Assembly: GCF_000062885.1 (NCBI RefSeq)
Contig: NC_009142.1
Coordinates: 7,553,584-7,617,583, forward strand
DNA length: 64,000 nt
Origin: Saccharopolyspora erythraea NRRL 2338
GTDB lineage: Bacteria > Actinomycetota > Actinomycetes > Mycobacteriales > Pseudonocardiaceae
Direction: 5' to 3'
Shown: piece after piece, positions 46,088 through 54,828 of the stretch
Position numbering within the stretch: position 1 is the first letter of the stretch
Layout: each line of letters starts with the position of its first letter
Program-made: the position numbers and the translations under genes
Notes under the pieces: model-generated
Databases searched by the model: none
Told to the model about the DNA's origin: nothing
What the model saw: the letters and a program-made list of their open reading frames with translations, nothing else

Positions 46088-46251
46088 ACCCATCACCCGG
46101 CCGTGGTCGGTGCGGCCATACTAGGGGCGCTCTCCGGCCGGGCGGGCGGGTTTCGAGGAAAACCCCGGGCTTGGTTTGATGCAGGCCACGGCTGGATCGA
46201 GCCGACAGGACGGATACTGCAATGCAAGGACCAAGGGAGTAGGGGGCCCAA

Positions 46252-47697
46252 GTGGCGACCGGGACCACGGTGTTCAGCCGCGTGACAGTGGTGGCGCCGA
46301 CAACTCGCATCGACCTGGCGCTGCCCGCAGACGTCTCGGTGGCTGACCTGCTACCGATGCTGCTGGAAATGGCCCGCGAGGCCACTCCGGACGGCGGTTC
46401 GCGGCACGGCGGCTGGTGCCTGGCCAAACTCAGCGGCGACGAGCTCGACCCCAGCCAGACGCTGGCGTCGCTGGGCATCGTCGACGGCGACATGCTGCAG
46501 CTCCGTCGCAGGTCGGACAACCCCCCGCCGCCGTTGTACGACGACGTCGTCGACGCGCTGGCCGAGGCCGAACCGGGCAGCTACCGCCCGTGGACGAAGG
46601 AGACCGCGCAGAAGCTCGGCCACATCTCCGGCGTGCTGGGCCTGGTCGCCGCGGCGGCCGCGATCGGCGTCGCCGGTCCCGCGGGAATGCTGCACCCTGA
46701 GCTCGACAGCACGCTGGCGATGGTCTACCAGATCGTCGCGGCGGTCGTCGGCGTCGCGGTGGCGATCCTGGCGACCGGTGTCGGCTCGATGGTCACCCGT
46801 GCCTACGGGGCGTCCACGACCGGCACCGTGATCGCGGCGGCCGGCGGGCTGCCGATGGCCTTCGTCGGCGGCTTCAACATCGTGCCGGGCTCGTCGCTGG
46901 CGCCGAGGCTGCTGCTGGCCAGCGCGCTGGTGCTGATCTTCGCCGCGATCTCGATCATGGTGATCGGCGCGGGCATCGTCACCTTCATCGCCGCCGCCAC
47001 GGTGTCGGCCTTCGGCACCATCGCCTTCGTCATCGCGACGCTGGTCCCCCGTGCCGAGACGCACGCCGCGGGCATCGCCGCCGGTGCGGCCGCGGTCGGT
47101 CTCGCGGGCATCTCGCTGCTGCCGCGGATCACGATCCAGCTCGCCAAGCTCCCGCTCCCGCACGTTCCCGGCAGCGCCGAGGACCTGAAGGAGGACCAGG
47201 GCTTCCCGGACTACCGGCAGATCGAGCGCCAGACCGGTCTGGCCCACCGCTACATGACCGGCCTGATCATCGGCTGCGGCCTGACCGCCGCCATCGGTGC
47301 GATCCTGTCGGCCGCAGGCCCCGCGGTCTGGGGTCCGCTGATGTCCGCGGTCGTCTCGGCGGTGCTGCTGCTGCGCGGCCGCAACTACGCCAACGGCAGC
47401 CAGGCCATCGCCCTGCTGCTGTGCGGTCTGCTCGCCGCCCTGGGCGTGGGCATCGGCCTGATCGTGCAGGTGGCGCTGTCGCCGCTGTGGGTCGCGTGGG
47501 TCTTCCCGCCGCTGCTGCTGCTCGGCGTGCTGGCGCTGGTCTTCGGCGTGGTGTTCCCGAACCGCAGGTTCTCGCCGGTCCAGCGCCGCATGGTCGACAT
47601 CCTGGAAGCGGTGCTGATCGCGCTGGTGCTGCCGCTGGCCTTCGGCGTGATGGACCTCTACATGGCGGTTCGCGACCTCAACCTGAACTTCTTCTGA
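46252..47697 (+). CDS. eccD: Type VII secretion integral membrane protein EccD
   Basis: A 481-residue membrane protein that forms the ESX pore in the inner membrane. A ubiquitin-like cytosolic domain (residues 1-90, FSRVTVVAPTTRIDLALPADVSV, LASLGIVDGDMLQLRRRS) is followed by about eleven hydrophobic helices and a long loop (SAEDLKEDQGFPDYRQIERQTG). It starts with GTG. It is followed 11 bases later by mycP, so the two are co-transcribed, and is divergent from eccC. Confidence 0.93.
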   Translation: MATGTTVFSRVTVVAPTTRIDLALPADVSVADLLPMLLEMAREATPDGGSRHGGWCLAKLSGDELDPSQTLASLGIVDGDMLQLRRRSDNPPPPLYDDVVDALAEAEPGSYRPWTKETAQKLGHISGVLGLVAAAAAIGVAGPAGMLHPELDSTLAMVYQIVAAVVGVAVAILATGVGSMVTRAYGASTTGTVIAAAGGLPMAFVGGFNIVPGSSLAPRLLLASALVLIFAAISIMVIGAGIVTFIAAATVSAFGTIAFVIATLVPRAETHAAGIAAGAAAVGLAGISLLPRITIQLAKLPLPHVPGSAEDLKEDQGFPDYRQIERQTGLAHRYMTGLIIGCGLTAAIGAILSAAGPAVWGPLMSAVVSAVLLLRGRNYANGSQAIALLLCGLLAALGVGIGLIVQVALSPLWVAWVFPPLLLLGVLALVFGVVFPNRRFSPVQRRMVDILEAVLIALVLPLAFGVMDLYMAVRDLNLNFF

Positions 47698-47708
47698 GGG
47701 GCGGCGTG

Positions 47709-49136
47709 ATGCGCTCCAGCTTGACGCGCCGCAGGAGCGTGCGGCGCACCTTGGCGCTGTCGGCGGTGGTGGGCATCGCGGTCTTCGGACCCGCGATGCC
47801 CGCCGCCTCCGCGCAGCCGTTCGTCGGCCCGCCACCGCTGCGTCCGACGAACACCGTCGGCGGACCGCTCTCCCCGCAGCCGGGGTTCGAGCAGACCCAG
47901 GGGTGCATGCAGGCCAACACCGGGGACTCCACGATCGAGGAGAAGCCGTGGAGCCAGCTCGCCCTGGGCTTCGAGCAGGCGCACGAGCAGGGTCTGACGG
48001 GCTCCGGCAAGACCGTCGCGGTGATCGACACGGGGGTGAACCAGCACCCGAGGCTCTCCCTCACGGGTAATGGCGGGAGCGCGGTCCCGGACGGCAGGGG
48101 AGCAAACTTCGACTGCGACGGGCACGGCACGATCGTCGCGGGCATCATCGCGGCGCATCGGGACGACAGCACCGGTCTCATCGGGGTCGCTCCCGAAGCG
48201 CAGATCATGTCGATCCGGCAGTCTTCGAAGCTCTTCCAGAACAAGGCGGAGAAGAAGACCGTCGGCGACACCCAGACGATGGCGCAGGCGATCACGCAAG
48301 CCACGAACAGCGGCGCCAGCGTTATCAACATCTCGCAGTCGTCGTGCCAGACCATCGCCCAGGCCAGCAACCCGGCGGACGAGCACAACAACCGCCTGTA
48401 CCAGGCGGTCAAGAACGCCTTCGACCGCGGCGTCGTCGTGGTCGCCGCAGCCGGCAACGCCGATGGCGCCTGCCAGAAGAACCCTTCGGGCAGCCCGACC
48501 ACCGCGGTGCTGCCCGCCTGGTTCGACGAGTACGTGCTGACCGTCGGCTCCGTCGGGCAGGAAGGCCAGCCGTCCGAGTTCACCGTTCCCGGTCCGTGGG
48601 TTGACGTCGCGGCGCCGGGCGAGAACCTGATCTCGCTCGACCCGGGGAGCGGCGGCAGCGGCCTCGCCAGCCAGATCGCGGCGGGCGCGGACGGGCAGAT
48701 GCAGCCCATCCAGGGCACCAGCTTCGCCACTCCGTACGTCTCCGGACTCGCCGTGCTGATCAAGGAGAAGTACGAGAAGGCGGGCACCCCGCTCAGCGCC
48801 GGTCAGATCATGGACCGGATCAAGGCGACCGCGATGCACCCGGGTGGCAACAACGGCCGCAACGACATCGTCGGCTACGGCATGATCGACTTCATGGCGG
48901 CGCTGGGTGACATCGTGCCGCCCGAGCACGGCAAGCTGCCGGCGCCGATGAAGCCGACCCGCCTCAGCGCGGATGTGATCCCGCAGAAGGACTACCCCGC
49001 CCTGCTGGTCGCCCTCGGCGGCTCGGTCGGCGGTGTCGCCGCGGTGATCTTCACCGCTTTCCTGGTGAACGCGGTGCGCAACGTCCGCCTGCGGCAGGCC
49101 GAGGCGGCGGCAAAGACCAAGTCGCGGCGCGAGTAG
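47709..49136 (+). CDS. mycP: Mycosin-type subtilisin protease MycP
   Basis: A 475-residue membrane-anchored subtilisin-like protease of ESX systems. The signal peptide (cleavage likely after ASA at residue 35) is followed by an N-terminal extension, then the catalytic triad in VAVIDTGVN (D107), DGHGTIVAGII (H139) and GTSFATPYVSG (S338), with N250 for the oxyanion. A Pro-rich tail leads to a C-terminal helix (about 435-460). Mycosins stabilise the ESX complex and cleave some substrates. The ATG is preceded by GAGGGGCGG. It forms an operon with eccD. Confidence 0.95.
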   Translation: MRSSLTRRRSVRRTLALSAVVGIAVFGPAMPAASAQPFVGPPPLRPTNTVGGPLSPQPGFEQTQGCMQANTGDSTIEEKPWSQLALGFEQAHEQGLTGSGKTVAVIDTGVNQHPRLSLTGNGGSAVPDGRGANFDCDGHGTIVAGIIAAHRDDSTGLIGVAPEAQIMSIRQSSKLFQNKAEKKTVGDTQTMAQAITQATNSGASVINISQSSCQTIAQASNPADEHNNRLYQAVKNAFDRGVVVVAAAGNADGACQKNPSGSPTTAVLPAWFDEYVLTVGSVGQEGQPSEFTVPGPWVDVAAPGENLISLDPGSGGSGLASQIAAGADGQMQPIQGTSFATPYVSGLAVLIKEKYEKAGTPLSAGQIMDRIKATAMHPGGNNGRNDIVGYGMIDFMAALGDIVPPEHGKLPAPMKPTRLSADVIPQKDYPALLVALGGSVGGVAAVIFTAFLVNAVRNVRLRQAEAAAKTKSRRE

Positions 49137-49150
49137 CGCCACGTACGGCG

Positions 49151-49191
49151 AAGGCCCGGTGCCGGTCCACGTAGGACCGGCACCGGGCCTT
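49151..49191 (+). terminator. eccD-mycP terminator
   Basis: A perfect 18-bp stem AAGGCCCGGTGCCGGTCC / GGACCGGCACCGGGCCTT with a 5-base loop, followed by TT. It starts 14 bases after the mycP stop. Confidence 0.9.
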
Positions 49192-49211
49192 TTAACATCG
49201 GCATGAAAAAT

Positions 49212-49254
49212 AGAAGGCCCGGGACTCTCCGATGTGGAGGGTCCCGGGCCTTCT
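49212..49254 (-). terminator. Terminator of the minus-strand PPE-like gene
   Basis: A 19-bp stem AGAAGGCCCGGGACTCTCC / GGAGGGTCCCGGGCCTTCT with one mismatch. On the minus strand it is followed by ATTTTTC. It is paired back to back with the mycP terminator. Confidence 0.85.
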
Positions 49255-49328
49255 CGTCGTCTCAGAGCCTGGGCGTCTGAGGTTCTGCCACCCGCGCCGC
49301 CGCGCGAGATGAGCCCGAAGACAGAACT

Positions 49329-50489
49329 TCAGATCTTCGGGGGCGGGGCGTCCCCGACACCTGCCGACCCGCGCTTGGGTGGCATCGGGGGCTTGGGGAG
49401 CGGCTTCGGCTTCGCGGGCTTGTCCTCGGACTGCTTGGCGTTGTCGGGGTCCTCGCCGTACACCGCGGGCGGTGCCGACTGCGGGGCGCCGAACAGCTCC
49501 TCCGAGCTGCTCTTGAGCCGCGACTTGTTCTGGCGCTCCTGCGCGCCGCCCTGCGCGCCCATCGCGCCGCCCATCATGCCCATCGGCATCATGCCGCCGG
49601 CCATCCCGCCGCCCGCGGCGGCCGCGGCCCCGCCTGCGGCGGCGCCCGCGCTCGCCGCGACGGCGGGCGGCGTCGCCGACGGCTCCGCCGCGCCGGAGCT
49701 GCCGCCCGGCGACAGGTCGGGGGCTCCGCCCCCGACGCCCCCGGCGGCGGACGCCGCGCCTGCGGCGCTCGCTCCGCCGCCACCGGTGCCCCCACCGGCG
49801 CCGGCGCCCGCGCCCTCGGGCGCGGCCGGCGCGGGAGGCGCAGGCGCGGCCGCGGGCGGTGCGGGCGGCTCGGGAACGGAGGACTGCCAGTTCTGGGCGG
49901 GCATCCGCTTGTCGAACTGAAGCTCGCCGATCTCGCGGCCGGACTGGAGCTCGTCGCAGAACCGGGCGAAGGCGCCGAAGACGTCCTCGACCGCCGAGAA
50001 CAGCTCACCCGCCGGGCCTTCCAGGTCCTCCAGGTGCCTGCGGGCCCGCTGTTCGCCGTCGACCGGGACGACGAGCGCCTGCGACACCGCGTCGGCGGTG
50101 TCGGTGACGGTCTGCCCGATGTCCTCGACGAGCGCCTCGACGGCGTCGGCGGTGTGGTCGAGGGCCTCTGCCAGCGCGCGCATCGCGTCGACGATGTCGT
50201 TGCCCGCCAGTCCGGTTTCCCGCATGTGGGCCAGGAAGGCGTCGGCGTCGGCGCCCTGCCACGACTTGTCGATGCCGCCGAGCTTGCCCGCCACGCCCTG
50301 CGCGGACTTCTCCACGCGGTCGGCGGTCCGGTGCCAGACCCGCGCGGCCTCGCGGAGGGCGTCGACGCGCCCGACCGCCTCCTCGAAGCGCTCGTGAACG
50401 GGTTCCGGCGCGTCGAGTTCGGCCGCGACCCTGGTCAGGTACTCGAGGTGCTGCGAGACCTCCGCGGCGATCCGCCGTGCGCTCGGCAT
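49329..50489 (-). CDS. PPE-like protein with WXG-type fold and Ala/Gly/Pro-rich tail
   Basis: A 386-residue protein. The N-terminal 180 residues are helical and contain W77-Q-G79 in IDKSWQGADADAFL, a WXG turn. A Pro/Ala/Gly-rich linker (about 210-330, with a Met-rich GGMMPMGMMGG) follows. The C-terminus has QERQNKSRLKSSSEELFGAP..APPAVYGE, similar to the closing motif of the other PPE-like protein (LIEDQDVW..APPVFGE). The ATG follows AGGAG; a GTG two codons earlier overlaps the preceding gene's stop. It is the probable partner of the 104-aa protein just upstream. Confidence 0.82.
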   Translation of the reverse strand: MPSARRIAAEVSQHLEYLTRVAAELDAPEPVHERFEEAVGRVDALREAARVWHRTADRVEKSAQGVAGKLGGIDKSWQGADADAFLAHMRETGLAGNDIVDAMRALAEALDHTADAVEALVEDIGQTVTDTADAVSQALVVPVDGEQRARRHLEDLEGPAGELFSAVEDVFGAFARFCDELQSGREIGELQFDKRMPAQNWQSSVPEPPAPPAAAPAPPAPAAPEGAGAGAGGGTGGGGASAAGAASAAGGVGGGAPDLSPGGSSGAAEPSATPPAVAASAGAAAGGAAAAAGGGMAGGMMPMGMMGGAMGAQGGAQERQNKSRLKSSSEELFGAPQSAPPAVYGEDPDNAKQSEDKPAKPKPLPKPPMPPKRGSAGVGDAPPPKI

Positions 50490-50491
50490 GG

Positions 50492-50806
50492 TCACCACTC
50501 CTGCTTCCGCGCGATGTCCCTGGCGTTGTCGTCGTCGCCGCCGGTGTGGAAGTCCACGACCTGGCGCAGCTCGTCACCCGCGCCGGTCAGCACCTCCGCC
50601 GCGCGGTGCGTCTGGTCCTTGAGGAGCGTGGCCAGCCGCTGGTAGGAGTCCACCGCCCCGGCCCGGCGGCCCAGCTCGCCGAACGCCTCCGGCTCCAGGT
50701 CCGCCGCGTCGAGTCCGGCCCGGGCCTCGGCGACGTCCTCCCCGGCCGCGCGCACCTCGTCCGAATACCGCGTCAACCACTCGGTGTCGACCTGGATCCC
50801 CGGCAT
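50492..50806 (-). CDS. Small helical ESX-type protein (EspC/DUF2580-like)
   Basis: A 104-residue protein of mostly helices (WLTRYSDEVRAAGEDVAEARAGLD, LGRRAGAVDSYQRLATLL, EVLTGAGDELRQVVDFH). The size and helix pattern match ESX EspC/DUF2580-type partner proteins. There is no W-x-G, and no Y-x3-D/E near the C-terminus. The ATG giving MPGIQVDTEWL follows GGGAGGTG. Its stop overlaps or abuts the start of the PPE-like gene, so they form a pair. Confidence 0.72.
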   Translation of the reverse strand: MPGIQVDTEWLTRYSDEVRAAGEDVAEARAGLDAADLEPEAFGELGRRAGAVDSYQRLATLLKDQTHRAAEVLTGAGDELRQVVDFHTGGDDDNARDIARKQEW

Positions 50807-50843
50807 CCCGGCACCTCCCACGTCAGTCGCTGATTATGCGGCT

Positions 50844-50876
50844 CCGCCCGCAGCACCGGGAAGGTGCTGCGGGCGG
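50844..50876 (-). terminator. eccB terminator
   Basis: A perfect 14-bp stem CCGCCCGCAGCACC / GGTGCTGCGGGCGG with a 5-base loop, in the spacer between eccB and the 104-aa gene, which share the minus strand. No long T tract follows. Confidence 0.7.
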
Positions 50877-50958
50877 ATTCGCTGTTCCCTCGGACGTTGT
50901 CAGGGCCGGTTCGGTTCCCCGGCGTGGCGGACGGGGTGCTCGCACCCCGTCCGCGGTG

Positions 50959-52566
50959 TCAGCTGCCTGCGGTGGTGGCCCCGCTCTGCTGCTGGTTCTT
51001 CTGCGGCGGCGGGCGGTTGACCGCACCCGGCGGCACCGGGATCGAGTCGTAGACGAAGCTCGCCTGCGCCGGGTCGAGGAAGTCACCGCTGGGCAGCGTC
51101 GGCGGGATGCCGCGGAGCAGCCACGACGGGGCGTCCTTGATGTCGAGCGCGGTGCCGATCACACCCAGCGCCTGCGCGGTCGCCACGTCCTTGATGCCGT
51201 AGGTGACGCCCTGGTCGGACACCAGCGAGATCGGGCCGCTGCCCGCACCGGACTCGTTGGCCGTCCCGCGCACCACCGCGGCCTTGCCCGCCGGCATGAA
51301 GAAGTAGTCCACCTTCGGGCCGGAACCGTCGTACTGGGCCAGCTTCACGGCGGGCTTCACCGCGGGCGTGCCCTTGTTGGTGGTGACGGTGATGTGGTGC
51401 TCACCGTTGATGTTCTCCCAGCTCAGGCAGGACGTGTCGGCCTGCTGGAAGCCCAGCGGGGTCGGCACCGCCATCGGGTAGCCCGAGACGTTGATCTCCT
51501 GCTGCTTCGGAGCGTCCGGCGCGTCGGTGACGGCACCGGTCATGTCCGGGATCTCCTTGCTGCTCTCGCGGGAAGCGTGCAGGACACCGGCGGCACCGGC
51601 GCTGATCCGCTGCTTCCCGTTCTGCATCAGCACGAAGTACTCGTTGGGCTGGTTCGGGATGGTCCGCTTGACGACGTCGCCGACCTCCTTGCCCTGCATG
51701 TAGTCGATCGGCGTTCCGGCGCCCGGCACGCTCGGCACCCTCATGACCGGCACGCCCGGCGCGTTCGGGATCGCGTTGAGCATGTTGGTGCTGATCGTGC
51801 GCGGCGTCTTGCCGCGCAGGCGGTAGATGTCGGCGACCACCGAGTCGGTGCGGTCGATCTCCGACTTGACCGCCTGGGTGCGCTGCTTGCCCGGCAGGTT
51901 CTCCACCCGGTACACCAGGTAGCTCTTGCCGGAGGACTGGTCCTTGACGTAGAGGGACTGCTCCGGATCCAGCGGCGTGCCGTGGTGGTTGTCACCACCG
52001 ATCACGACGGTCTCGACCTTGGCGGAGCGCTCGATCTCGGCCGAGTTCAGGGTGTCCTTGACCTGGCCGACGTCGCAGACCGCCCACGCGGGCATCGCGC
52101 CGTTGTTCGCCGCGGGCAGGTACGTCGGCGCGTTGACGATTCCCGTCCTCGGACCGCGGGGGAACTCCGCCAGCGCCGATTCCTTGACCGTGGTCGGCGT
52201 CACCGCGCCGCCCTGACCGCCGCCCTGCGCCATCACCAGCAGCCGCGCCGACGCCATGTTCAGCATCGGGATCAGCCGTTTCTGCGCCTTGTCGTCGGCG
52301 GTAACGACGAAGACACTTCCGCTTTCCTTCGCGATCACGATCGAGCCGGGTTCCGGCACGGTGCCCTTGCCCGCGAACAGCCCCCAAACGAGAAACCCGA
52401 TCAAACCGATGCACGCGAGGACGGCACCGACCACCGTGGCCCTCTTGTGGGAGCCCATCGGATCGTGCAGCATCACCGCGTCCTTGCGCACCAGCGCCGA
52501 TTCCATTCGGCGCAGCACGAACCGATATGCCTGGACCTGTGACTTGGTTGTGGGTGTTGATGCCAT
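50959..52566 (-). CDS. eccB: Type VII secretion protein EccB
   Basis: A 535-residue ESX core component with one membrane helix (about 45-65, VVGAVLACIGLIGFLVWGLF) and a large periplasmic domain. It starts with the typical MASTPTTKSQVQAYRFVLRRMESALVRKD and shows DPMGSHKRA before the helix. Two Cys occur, in WAVCDVG and TSCLSWEN, which in the family form a disulfide. The C-terminus is Pro/Gln-rich. The start matches the family. It diverges from eccE across a 174-base shared promoter region. Confidence 0.95.
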   Translation of the reverse strand: MASTPTTKSQVQAYRFVLRRMESALVRKDAVMLHDPMGSHKRATVVGAVLACIGLIGFLVWGLFAGKGTVPEPGSIVIAKESGSVFVVTADDKAQKRLIPMLNMASARLLVMAQGGGQGGAVTPTTVKESALAEFPRGPRTGIVNAPTYLPAANNGAMPAWAVCDVGQVKDTLNSAEIERSAKVETVVIGGDNHHGTPLDPEQSLYVKDQSSGKSYLVYRVENLPGKQRTQAVKSEIDRTDSVVADIYRLRGKTPRTISTNMLNAIPNAPGVPVMRVPSVPGAGTPIDYMQGKEVGDVVKRTIPNQPNEYFVLMQNGKQRISAGAAGVLHASRESSKEIPDMTGAVTDAPDAPKQQEINVSGYPMAVPTPLGFQQADTSCLSWENINGEHHITVTTNKGTPAVKPAVKLAQYDGSGPKVDYFFMPAGKAAVVRGTANESGAGSGPISLVSDQGVTYGIKDVATAQALGVIGTALDIKDAPSWLLRGIPPTLPSGDFLDPAQASFVYDSIPVPPGAVNRPPPQKNQQQSGATTAGS

Positions 52567-52740
52567 TCTTCGCCTACAGCTCTCCCGTCCGAGGTACGGT
52601 TCGGCATGCTAGCCGCACAGAGGCACCGAATGGGTACGGTTCCGCCGACTCCATCAGTATTCTCTTCACGCGGCTGCGCCAGACAGTGACCCACGCCTGC
52701 CGCGTGCCGCACTTACCTGCGAGGGGGAGAGACCGAACGG

Positions 52741-54042
52741 ATGTCCGTGACCACACAACATCCGGCCCAGCCGAAAGCCTCCGGGCCCGCCAGTGCGCAG
52801 CGCACGCGCATCCGCGCGCGACGCCGCACCAACGGCGCGACCCTCGGGGCCATTCCGGTGGCCAACATCGTGCTCATCGAGGTCGGCCTGGCCATCGGCC
52901 TGATCCTCGTGCTGATCAACCAGACGCTGTGGCCGGTCTCGGCCGGGGTGGCCGCGCTCGCGCTGATCATCGCGCTGCTGCGCCGCCGGGGCCGCTGGTT
53001 CACCCAGTGGGTCGGCCTGGTCTTCGAGTACCGCTCGCGCGGCCACACCAGGGTGTCGCACCCGCTGACGGTCGACGTCCTGGAACCCGCGGAGGACAAG
53101 GACGGCGACGGGATCATCGGTCCTGACGAGAACCACCGCGTCGCGCTGCTGCGGCTGGTCGTCGAGGACCTGGTGATCGCCCGCAGCCAGGACCACGACC
53201 GCAACCCGGTCGGCATGGCCTGGCACAACGGCAAGTGGACCGCGGTGCTCGCGGTGGAGCCGACCCCCTCGCTGCTCAACCCGGTCGGTTCCGCGCCGAA
53301 CCTGCCGCTGGGCGTGCTCGCACCGTGCCTGGAGGACCGCGGCGTGGTGCTCGACGCGATCCAGGTCATCTGGCACTGCTACCCCGGCAGCGCGTCGCTG
53401 CCGTCGAGCTCCCCCGCGCTGAACTCCTATCTGGAGGTCCTCGGCCCGCTGGCCGCCGCGGCGCGGCGGACCACGTGGGTCGCGGTCCGGCTGGACCCGC
53501 AGCGCTGCGCCAAGGCCATCGGCGAGCGCGGCGGCGGTGTCCTCGGCGCCCAGCGCGCGCTGATCGGTGCGCTCTCGCGCGTGCGGAACGCGCTGGAGCG
53601 GCAGGGGATCCCGACCCACCCGCTGGACCCCGACGAGCTGCTGCAGGCCGGTGTGGCCTCGGCGGAGCTGCAGTCGGTTCTCGGCTCGCAGCGCCCTGTC
53701 GGACTCAAGGAGCGCTGGGACGGCGTCACCGCGGGTGGTGTCGGCCACTCCAGCTATGCCATCACCAGCTGGCCGGGCCAGATGAGCGGCAGCCTCAACG
53801 CGCTCACCGGCATCCGGGCGCTGTCGACCAGCATCGCGCTGTCGATCTCCCCGGCCGGCGAGGACGGCGAGGTCGGCCTGCGCGGGCTGGTGCGGGTCAG
53901 CGCCCGCACGCCCAGCGAGCTCAACGCCGCCGACGACCGGCTCAAGTCGATCAGCGGCCGCCTCGGGCTGACCCTGACCCCGCTGCGCGGCATGCAGCTC
54001 GCCGGCTACGCCGCGACGGTGCCGCTGGGAGGTGCGGCATGA
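52741..54042 (+). CDS. eccE: Type VII secretion protein EccE
   Basis: A 433-residue protein with two N-terminal membrane helices (about 38-85, IPVANIVLIEVGLAIGLILVL and VSAGVAALALIIALL) and an extracytoplasmic domain. The family pattern (RRRGRWFTQWVG and a middle domain with EPTPSLLNPVG) and its divergence from eccB support EccE. It overlaps the next gene by four bases. EccE is missing from the classical mycobacterial ESX-4 but occurs in some ESX-4-like loci, so its presence here is notable. Confidence 0.82.
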   Translation: MSVTTQHPAQPKASGPASAQRTRIRARRRTNGATLGAIPVANIVLIEVGLAIGLILVLINQTLWPVSAGVAALALIIALLRRRGRWFTQWVGLVFEYRSRGHTRVSHPLTVDVLEPAEDKDGDGIIGPDENHRVALLRLVVEDLVIARSQDHDRNPVGMAWHNGKWTAVLAVEPTPSLLNPVGSAPNLPLGVLAPCLEDRGVVLDAIQVIWHCYPGSASLPSSSPALNSYLEVLGPLAAAARRTTWVAVRLDPQRCAKAIGERGGGVLGAQRALIGALSRVRNALERQGIPTHPLDPDELLQAGVASAELQSVLGSQRPVGLKERWDGVTAGGVGHSSYAITSWPGQMSGSLNALTGIRALSTSIALSISPAGEDGEVGLRGLVRVSARTPSELNAADDRLKSISGRLGLTLTPLRGMQLAGYAATVPLGGAA

Positions 54043-54770
54043 GCCGAACCAGGACCATCGACACCCCGGGCAACAGCGGCGCGGCACCGCAGTTCCTGGT
54101 CACCCCCGAGACCCTCGACGCGGTCAGCCCTTCCGGCGACCGCGGCGGCATGGTCATCGGTTCGGACCCGACGGGCAAGGCGGTCGCGGCCTCGATCCTG
54201 CGCCCGCAGCCGACCCGCATGGTCACCGTCGGCGGCCTGTACCTGGCCCGCCAGATCGCGCTGCGCGCGATGGCCACCGGCGCGTGGGTCGTGGTGGCCA
54301 CCGGGCGCCCCGCGGCGTGGAAGGTGCTCGAGCGCGCGGCGGGCCAGACCCCCGACGGCAAACCGGTGCCGCTGGCACAGATCCGCAGGCTCAGCCCGTT
54401 CGACCTGCCCAGGGCCAGCGAGGACGCCCCGCTGCTGGTGATCCACGACGGCGGTGCGGTCCCGCAGGAGCTGTTCCCGCCCCGCGCGGCGTGGCAGACG
54501 ACGATGTACGTGCTGCCGTACCTGCACCCGCAGGTCGGCAGCGGCACCGCGGCCAACGCGGCGGACCTGGTGCTGCTGCAACGGCTCCCGCTGAACCAGG
54601 CGCAGCTCGCGCAGCGCATCTGGTTCCTCCAGCCGCCGCAGGTGCAGCAGCTCACCCAGCTCAAGGACGACACCATCATCGCGCTGGGCAACATGGCCTG
54701 GGCGCCGATCCAGCTGGTGACCCGCGAGAAGGAGCAGGCCATCCTGGGCCCCATCCGCCGCGGCGACTGA
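54039..54770 (+). CDS. Conserved protein translationally coupled to eccE
   Basis: A 243-residue cytoplasmic protein with no helix long enough for a membrane. The fold looks alpha/beta: GGMVIGSDPTGKAVAASIL, RMVTVGGLYLARQIALRAMATGAWVVVATGRP, PLLVIHDGG, LVLLQRLPLNQAQL. The second segment resembles a nucleotide or Rossmann-type unit, but no true P-loop is present. The ATG overlaps the eccE stop (ATGA), so it belongs to the secretion operon. I know of no named family; an accessory role is inferred. Confidence 0.7.
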   Translation: MSRTRTIDTPGNSGAAPQFLVTPETLDAVSPSGDRGGMVIGSDPTGKAVAASILRPQPTRMVTVGGLYLARQIALRAMATGAWVVVATGRPAAWKVLERAAGQTPDGKPVPLAQIRRLSPFDLPRASEDAPLLVIHDGGAVPQELFPPRAAWQTTMYVLPYLHPQVGSGTAANAADLVLLQRLPLNQAQLAQRIWFLQPPQVQQLTQLKDDTIIALGNMAWAPIQLVTREKEQAILGPIRRGD

Positions 54771-54787
54771 GCGGGCGCGGAACCGAC

Positions 54788-54818
54788 GAAGCCCCGGACC
54801 TCCGCGGTCCGGGGCTTC
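54788..54818. terminator. Terminator after the eccE operon
   Basis: A perfect 13-bp stem GAAGCCCCGGACC / GGTCCGGGGCTTC with a 5-base loop, 18 bases after the stop and before the converging DUF2157-like gene. Confidence 0.8.
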
Positions 54819-54828
54819 GTGCGTCCAC

